A stretch of 64,000 nt of DNA, taken from assembly GCA_021234155.1 (NCBI GenBank), contig JAJEKV010000146.1, forward strand, positions 682,001 through 746,000, given 5' to 3'. The notes beneath the pieces were generated by a model that saw nothing but the letters and a program-made list of their open reading frames with translations, was not told the origin of the DNA and ran no database searches. Source of the stretch: Isoetes taiwanensis (taxonomy: Eukaryota; Streptophyta; Lycopodiopsida; Isoetales; Isoetaceae). This document shows, in pieces, positions 56,718 through 64,000 of the stretch (within the stretch, counting starts at the first letter, position 1; each line of letters starts with the position of its first letter). A program made the translations under genes and the position numbers.

Positions 56718-59700
56718 CTATGGTACCTGTAAGCCATGAAATTCTTTTCCAAATTGTGGGTCCTTTTCAAATAAAGAATGCAGGTACAAATGCAATAGAT
56801 ATCTGAATGGAGCAACGCAAGCTTGATAGAGCAAGGATACGACTGAGGTGACCAAAAGTAATCTAACGTAACGGTGAATCACGTGCAAAATCATGGAAAG
56901 TAGAACATATGGAGCAATAGAGCAAATGGAACTACAAGAAAAAATTAATAGAAAAATGAAGCAAGTGGACCAAATGAGACAATGAAATAAACGAATTTCA
57001 TGGGATAAATGGGATCCAACTATATCACAAGCACATACAGTTGAAGCCATGAACCAAATGGCATGAAGCCATGTAAAGGAAAGTGAACCAAACCATGTGC
57101 ACCCTTAAATCTTGAAACATGGTGCCCGACAGGAAATGACAAATGAAATTAAAGCTCGTTAGGAAATATCATAAGAGATTAAACTCATAAATGCATCAAG
57201 TCATGCGATAGAAAAATAAAAGAGTGTGGAACATAAAGGTTCACATATCAGAAAGATACGAAGCAGAGTGTTTGAACATGCCAAAGGCGACAACAACGAA
57301 AATTTAGAAAGCGTTTTTCAACTACAAATGAGCGCTTTTGGCCACAAAATGAGGTCCCGACAATAGTTTCTATGGTGCAAAGACTGCAAATGTAAAATGG
57401 TCAAAGCCCATATCCACAAGATTGAGATTTATGGTACATATGCAAAAAGAGGGAATGTAAGGACCAATTTTGTGAAAAAGCAAGAGATGGAAGATGCACT
57501 ATTGCTAGACGAATCACTTTAAAGAAGTGAAGTTCACATCCTATGAAGAAATTACCAAGCTAAGTAGGAAGAGGTATCCCCTATGCCTAACAAGATGAAC
57601 AATGAAATGTCGAAAAAATAATTGCGGTAATACCTCCAATGCCATTGAGAACTTGCGGTCTAGTACATGCAACTTGTGCTCAGTAGACAAAACTCTACAG
57701 GCGATCGTATGTATCATTGCCTCCAAATGCGTAAAAACATTTCGCCATAAGGCACTCATCAAACTCTGCAATTTCACCTGAAAAAATTAGATGGAGTGAA
57801 AACGAAGGAGGTAACTTCGCATCTAAAGGCGTAGACTTGATAGTCGTCCAGCTAAAGGACGAATGTTGGAAAAAACCAGGTCGTGTTCATAGTGGCTAGA
57901 TCAGTAACATAAAAAACACCCTTATGCTGCCCATATATGTTGCCTGCAAAAGGCTCACAAAAACTCACACAGAACCAAGTAAAACTAATGAATAAGAAAA
58001 ATTTGAGAATGAGCCAAGTAGGAATACGACCCCCACAATCCATGCCTGAATCCGGAAATTTTGTCGTCCAAAAAATGTGCGGATATAAAAACATCCTTAC
58101 AAAGGCAGAAATTATAAAAACACAATTCCTCAAGTATATCAAGGATAACGTGGCACATGGACAGGCGAGACCAAACCACTATGATCAAGGAAATTCATGG
58201 CAAATTGGATGAGCAAGATAAAAAACTTCATTTTAATCGAGCGAGACAAAAAACGCAAAAATATCATAATCAGAGGCAGACAATGCAAGGATGCAAAGAA
58301 ACATCATCTGTGAAGGTGAAAAAAGCAAAGATACAGCTCTAAAAATATTGCAAAGACTTCGTAGCACCTAAACATGTGCGACAATCAGAAAAAATTGATG
58401 GCATCTGACGAGCACGACAAAAAACCTTGAAAAATTGAGCGAGACGAAAGCAACATAGTACAATCAAGGTACAAGGATTATAAAATCATCACGACGACCC
58501 GTAGGAATATAAAGCCTATATAGATTCAACCCTACTGCTAGGAGATGACAAAGCGTGTAGTTAAAGGCATACTCACTGCCAAGAGAACAAAAAATGCGCC
58601 ACCTTTAACGTTTCACACGATGGCAATATGAGCTCAAAATATGGAATGACTATATTTACAGATGACCAAAACAATCTAAGAGGAACCCATGTAACCATCA
58701 CCAAGGATGAATGTTAATAATGGTGAAAATTAAAAGCTCAGTCTATAAGCAGTAAGAACTGGGCTCGGCCCATGAAAATACAATGCACAAGAACGAAAAT
58801 GACGGAGAGGAAAAAATGACTCAACAGGGATAAATGCACTAGATGGAAACAAACCATGGAGTAAAGGGCGACAAGGGGGAGAATTGACCTCAAGACCACA
58901 AGTAGAACAAGCATAATTAATTAAGACATATACAAAAAACGCCAATAACCATAAGAGAAAGATACTTGTTTTAGGGAACATGACGATGCGACCACTTGCT
59001 TTAATGGATGTGCAAGCTCGGCGGAATCTCTGTGTACTGGACCAAACAACACCCTGCAAGACTTTAGAAAAAAGGACCCATTGCATAGATGTCCCGACTA
59101 TGACTGGAGCAATTGAAACCGTTGCACCGAGAATGCAAGCAAACAAAGAAAAAAGAACTGGATCAAACTACCTAGCCCAAAACAATTGATCTGCACATGA
59201 CTGGACACGAACATGAAGTTTATAAGGAAAAAGTGGTGGGTACGAGGCTACTGCAAAGATTAAAAATACCAAGAACCAGGTCGCAAACAAGGGAAGGAAT
59301 ACCACAACCTGGTATCCCGTACTCAATCAAGAAAAAGAACTTACAGGTCGTGACAGGCAATCAGTTGAAACTCTGCCGATTGCATACATGTGGCGGTCAA
59401 CTTGCCTCCAAACAGGGATTTGCTGGAACCAGAAAGCACCGCTTCCTTATTCCGGCACCGATCTAGAAGCATCGCAAGTCGACCGATGCAGAACCAAATC
59501 ATGGTGGATCGATCGAATGTCACTCGAATGGTGCAAAGATCCGAATCAAAAAAGGCCCAGCTGTCCTTGAAGTTGTATCTTATCCCTGAAAAATGCAGGC
59601 AGACTCGTCCTAACGGCACCGCTTTAGAAAAATGTGAGCAGACTTGCCGAAATAGGACAAATCCAATCCAACAAAACCTTCCATCTAGAGCAGATTGGAT

Positions 59701-60169
59701 CTAATGAAGAAGAGGTCTGGAATTGAAATACAGCAACGATAGAAGGCAGACCCGAGGAGGAAGATTGTGGACAATCTAACTGCAATCCGACCAAATAAGA
59801 ACTCAACCCGGCACCGATCCAGCTATCTGAGCTACCTAAAATCGCCAAGAATGCATTTACTGCAAAAACAACCAAGCAATCAGGGTTTTGGCCTCGTGAG
59901 CATATAACCCAGAACCGAAATCATGGAAAAAAGGCACAGTTAAAGACAATCAGGGTTAAGGCATTCTGTTTCACATAAAACTCAGGCCCCAAACATGAAG
60001 AAAGGCAAGGAAAGAAAAAATACAGAAGAAAAACTCAGTTCATAGTACTTATCTGGCAAAATCGCTCCAGTTGTGAAAGCCATGCCGACACTCTTGCAAA
60101 CAAGCCTCGGGTAACTGGGCGAGCATCATCAGCAGCCCCAGGAACGTTCACGCTCAAACTAGAAGACAT
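56718..60169 (-). pseudogene. Exon-like minus-strand fragments, unknown gene
   Basis: Several frames look like exons of a minus-strand gene. A possible start at 60169 gives MSSSLSVNVPGAADDARPVT and RGLFARVSAWLSQLERFCQ, ending at CAG/ATAAGTA, which resembles a donor with its G changed to A. Later frames include KEAVLSGSSKSLFGGKLTAT near 59430, YGQHKGVFYVTDLATMN near 57910 after TTGCAG, MSALWRNVFTHLEAMIHTIA (57757-57610, between TTTTTCAG and GTATTACC) and ACVAPFRYLLHLYLHSLFEK (56830-56770, ending CAG/GTACC). Linkage between them is inferred only from orientation. No domain is recognised. The strand bias (few T on the plus strand) is uniform over this region. Confidence 0.3.
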
Positions 60170-60512
60170 CCCAAAATTTTCCTTTTCAGTGATTCGACTC
60201 AATCGGTCTGGCCAGAGTTCTGACGGCGCTACAAGGAGCCGGAAGGAAACACCCAGAGACAAAACCCCAAAGGGTAAGGGATGAAGAACAAGGTTAAGAT
60301 TTAGTCGGGCATCACCCGAAGAAGCTAGAAGAAGGATAAGGAATGAAGAAGTAGGGTAAGATCCGATAGAACAAATTAGCAGAATGGTGAGGAAACTGGT
60401 AGGACAAAGAAGGAGGAGAATACTAGCTCAAGAGAACGCCGATGAATGAACATGGAAGAAGAGGCAGAATAAATAGGAGATGCGAGGTGAGGCGTCCCCA
60501 TCCAAGGAATGT

Positions 60513-60540
60513 CGGTTCTATTGCTAAAGCAATAGAACCG
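60513..60540. repeat. Perfect 13-bp-arm palindrome at LINE breakpoint
   Basis: CGGTTCTATTGCT-AA-AGCAATAGAACCG. It sits exactly where the LINE ORF2 similarity ends. Confidence 0.9.
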
Positions 60541-62830
60541 TGGCATTCTCTCTAGACTTCTATTAATGACATCCCAAAGGCCAATTCTTTCAGGGGGCTG
60601 GTGGTAGGCATAAACATTAATAAAGGCAATTCTTCTCTCTCCAATTTTTCCATGGATAATCTGCCATCTTCTACTATTGTCATTAACCATCTGAATATCA
60701 TCCATGTTGAGTCTGTTATTCCAAGCTATGGTTATGCCTGCAGAAGTGTTGTTAGCTTTGAGAGACCAATGCTGAAAGTTAACAGGCAGAACATCTCTGA
60801 TTACATAGTTAATATTATCCTCATGAATTTTATGCTCTTGGAAAAAAATAAAATCTAAATTCATAGAGCTTAGGCAAACCTTTAATCTACCTCTCTTGAT
60901 ATTCGAATTGTGGATATTCCAAGTGATGCCTTTAAACTTAAATCCATTAGAGAGGGTCTTTCTTGGGGATCTTCTTAGAGGTCCCATGGTAAAATCCTTA
61001 GGGCTTTTCTTCCCTCTTTTTCTTCTGCTGTTGACTGTTGACCAAGTGAAGTCTTATTAATGACCTGTAGATCAAAGTCGTCCTCTGAGTCTTCCTTCCT
61101 GATTTCCTCACAAGAACCAAAGTTGTTATTTAAAACACCAAGATCCAAAGTCGAGATGCTCATATTAATAGGGTCAACTCTGATTACCACCTTGGATGGA
61201 AATTGAAATATAATGCCTCTAACAGGAAAAAACATACCATGGTGATCTTTACAAACATTATATTCCACCTTGGTTTGGTGGGCTTCTTCTCGAGTAACCT
61301 CTTTGCTGATGATACAATCGGCCTTGTTGATGTGATTATTCTCCATGGTCTTGGATTTTGGTCTCCAGACCTGTCTGCCTTGATTTGTTTCCACCTCTTT
61401 TTGCATCTTTGTCTCCTTATTTTCTTTAGGAGGAGAGAACTTAGCCAGAGGCATCTTAGAGTAGGAAATGTTAAGATTAAAAATGCCTCTGTTAGGGATT
61501 TTGCATGGAATGCAGTCCTCCCAGTTAGAATAGATCTTTTTCTGGATACAAACAGAGGGGAAACTGGTCTGGGGGATTGAGATTTGAATGATCTCCCCCA
61601 AGCTACTAGCAATGGTTCTAAGATGGGAGACAATCCAGCAACCCATAGGCAAATTTGTGCAGGAGATCCAAGTGGTAGTGGCAATTGTAGAGAAATCCCC
61701 TGGAATATAGAAAGGATCCCATTTCATGATGTAGACTGGATATCCTGAGATAATAGAGATCTTTCTGATGAGAATTTGAGGGACACTCTTCTCTTCTTTA
61801 CAAATAATTTGAAAAGTCTTATTATCCAATTTGAGGATAGAAAGAATAGGAACTAGAAGAGTTTTGGTAATCCAGTATTTCACAGTGCTTAAGGAAGGGC
61901 AATTTTGGGGGAAATGGGCCAGAATCCCATGATTGGTATATCTGACCTTGGCCGAGTTATCACCGATATCACATAGGTCAAGAATGCCCTCATCTTTGTT
62001 GGTTACAGTTTCTAAATTCCCTGGATCAGTAGCAACATTCACAGAATTCAAAGAATTGAGTAAAGCGCTCTTGTAGGAGTTACCGTTGATTTTGTCATAC
62101 TTCCCCATGATTGGAACCGAAGACTTCAGAGATTGCTTGGAGACTTTCGTTTTATTTTTGTCCAGATTTTGCTCCTTGATGCTGGTACAGTTATGGCAGT
62201 CGCAATTGGCACAGTCCGTCGGGTGAAAGTATCCATTACTGTCAGCAATTTTGCACTTGGTAGGAGTGTGAAGCGGGAGTTGGTAGGTTTTCTAGTCCAT
62301 CTCCACCTCTTTCAAAGTTTCGGCGGCAAAGGAAGGGAATCTTCTCTTGAAGCCTTTTCAGAAGCTCTCTATAACATGATCATCAACCTCCTCCCAGACT
62401 TTCACTAAACGAAAAGAGGCCTTTGATTTCCATCCGAGGTCCTCAAGTTCTTCTACTAGATTCTTTGCTGCCTGTAGCATTTCCGTCATCGATCTTCTGA
62501 ATATCTGATTTTTTAGGCTGCAACAATCTTCTTTCGAGTGCCATGTTTTCACCCTTATCACCGGGTACGTAGTATGTCCATTTCCCCGGATTTTTGAAGC
62601 ATCCGCCAAGCCAACCCTGGCCATTGGCTTTTGCCTTCTTTGTAACCGATTTTCCAGCCTTTGCATTTCGAAGTTTGCACACCATAATCTGCCCTTCTTT
62701 TTGTATTCCCATGCAATTTGATGTCGCTTCTTGTTGTTTCTCGATGATGTCAAAGGCAGCCTTAAGTTCTTTCATCTTAATCCAAGCTTGATCCTTCTTG
62801 TCATCCGTAACAAAGATTTGGTCCCAAATT
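60541..62830 (-). pseudogene. LINE 5' half: ORF1 and start of ORF2
   Basis: From 62830 downward the frame reads KIWDQIFVTDDKKDQAWIKM, KWTYYVPGDKGENMALER, a frameshift near 62450, LEDLGWKSKASFRLVKVWEE, two stops (62356 and 62296), a Cys-rich DCANCDCHNC (about 62200), then a 377-residue intact frame (62108-60975) with a DUF4283-like core (MKWDPFYIPGDFSTIATTTW, SCTNLPMGCW). ORF2 starts at 60987, overlapping ORF1 by 13 bases, with endonuclease landmarks GITWNIHNSN, FIFFQEHKIH and FINVYAYHQPPERIGLWDVI. LINE similarity stops near 60545, just before the expected GDFN segment. Losing the 3' side is unusual for LINE truncation. Confidence 0.8.
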
Positions 62831-63540
62831 TTAAATGATCGAATGGGATCTCAGGTCCTTATACTCATAGGGTATTCTTGGCAGAGGATGAAGAACCACC
62901 CGCGGGTCGATTTGTTTGTCAACCCTTGGTCCTCATAGCCTAAACAGGGAGAAGAGAAGCGGTCGAGGAATGGAGCAGAGAGACAAGAACGTACTAAAAA
63001 GAAGGAAAAGGAAGGGGAAAAGGATTTTGAGGGGGAAGAAAGATGGAGGGGAGCTTAAAAGATCCAAAAAAAGGGAATAAAGGAAAGAAAGAATGATTGA
63101 AAGGAACGGAAAGTCAGCCGAGACAATGAAGAGAGGCAGCTCGAACCTCGAAGTCCCCCCGCCAGATCTAATCGGGGTGAGGGGTCCCATCACGTCGAAG
63201 GCGCCAATAAAAAAACCGTAAAACCCGTAAAAAATCATAGAAAAGAAAAGAAAATAAGAAGGGGAACCAAGAGTCATTGTGGTTAGTTAGCCACCCCAAA
63301 CCTCCGCACCACAATACCAAGATCTCCAAAAATTCGGCCGGGTGAAGATCGAAGAAATCGCCCATGCAGGCAGTGGGTTCGGTGTCAATTCGATGGGGAC
63401 CTCTAGAAGGAAGAGGTTTCTTTCAAATCTGTTACCCAAAGCAATGTAAGGTGAGAATTGTGGGCTGACACTCGAGGGAGCCAATTCTGACAAAACAAAG
63501 GATGCAGAGGAAAACTTATCAAAAATTCAAAATCGCCCCT
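62831..63540 (-). other. Probable LINE 5' UTR / unclassified
   Basis: Upstream of LINE ORF1. The plus strand is purine-rich (GGAAAAGGAAGGGGAAAAGG near 63002), giving pyrimidine-rich minus-strand frames of low complexity (62933-63277). These are not considered genes. Confidence 0.35.
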
Positions 63541-63544
63541 ACGT

Positions 63545-64000
63545 AAAACCTATTCTAGATTGATTAGAGCTAGCTAGTTCGATTAAATCCTCAATGGCTT
63601 GAAGAGTATCCTCATGACCTTGGGTGGATGATAAAACCCCCCTCGGAGAACAAATTTTCGAAAGTAAAGCCTCATCCATCGTATCGGTAGTGCACACCTC
63701 CCCCGAGGCGCCAGTAGGTCGCTACCAAAAAGAAATTTATCATTGCAACAAATATTCCGATAAAGCTTTTTATCAATGTTTGTAATTGTTCTTTTCGATG
63801 TGGTCGTATTCCGGTAGATTTTTATATCGTGGTTCCGAATTTATCTCCCTCTCCAAACCGATAGCCAATCTCGCTGGTGATTTTTTTTCTCCAAATATTT
63901 CATTTTTAGAGCCGGAATTAGTACATCATCCGGACAATCCATGCATTTCCACAAAATCTTCTATCACATCGCCCATTTCCGATGCTTTCCATTTGGCTTC
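63545..64000 (-). pseudogene. Degenerate coding sequence entering from the right
   Basis: One minus-strand frame can be followed from the window edge: EAKWKASEMGDVIEDFVEMH, a stop, SKNEIFGEKKSPARLAIGLE, RYKNLPEYDHIEKNNYKH, two pairs of adjacent stops, and TDTMDEALLSKICSPRGVL, QAIEDLIELASSNQSRIGFT, stop. Frame is preserved across all of this, which suggests a real gene that acquired stops. It could be further LINE ORF1 or a host gene. Not recognised. Confidence 0.3.

Noticed and set aside
62933-63277. 114-residue hydrophobic protein
   Set aside because: It comes from a purine-rich plus strand read in reverse; Phe/Leu/Ser-rich and without conservation evidence. Treated as LINE 5' UTR.

Overview
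This window is plant nuclear DNA: AT-rich, dominated by decayed transposable elements, with only one intact host-type gene. The plant assignment rests on a five-exon CYP72-clan cytochrome P450, Ty1-copia and Ty3-gypsy retrotransposons with a tRNA-iMet-type primer site, LINEs with plant-type ORF1 (DUF4283-like) and ORF2, tRNA-derived SINE-like repeats and Helitron-like 3' hairpins. A large-genome vascular plant such as a fern would fit, but the sequence does not prove the lineage.

Layout. 0-8.5 kb: copia remnants on both strands, including a plus-strand RNase H / LTR / primer site / gag arrangement (1-3.2 kb) and a nearly complete but broken minus-strand polyprotein (5.2-8.5 kb). 8.7-11.8 kb: nine related hairpins with conserved 17-base arms, partly on a ~275-bp tandem period. 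12.5-15.7 kb: 3' end of a gypsy element with a probable 1.6-kb LTR. 15.95-18.0 kb: a long inverted repeat (arms ~730 bp) around a loop that recurs alone at 47.5 kb. 18.2-25.6 kb: several LINE pieces, a noncoding repeat called R1 here, and two tandem SINE-like units. 26.5-28.8 kb: a Helitron-like 3' end and a duplicated ~860-bp block. 29.9-31.75 kb: the intact P450 (minus strand). 31.8-46 kb: its 5'-flank sequence recurs twice, among SINE-like units, LINE 3' ends and three fragments that look like one unrecognised small gene family; blocks at 36.2-39.6 and 41.8-43.4 kb share the same order of parts. 46-48 kb: second R1 copy plus the loop repeat. 48-50.5 kb: a different LINE with a TTCC-repeat tail. 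50.9-55.1 kb: an intron-containing DDE-transposase-like gene, broken by a LINE whose 11-bp target duplication is still readable. 56.7-60.2 kb: exon-like minus-strand fragments of unknown identity. 60.5-62.8 kb: 5' half of a LINE with a mostly open ORF1 overlapping ORF2.

Only the P450 appears able to make a full-length protein. Most other content is layered insertion, and several events can be read exactly: the LINE at 51.59-53.53 kb, a 40-bp LINE tail at 44.5 kb with a 13-bp duplication, and a ~110-bp retroposon at 46.22 kb defined by an empty site at 23.9 kb. The most unusual material is the hairpin array, the transposase-like gene, and a small cysteine-rich reading frame after ORF2 that is conserved between two LINE copies.
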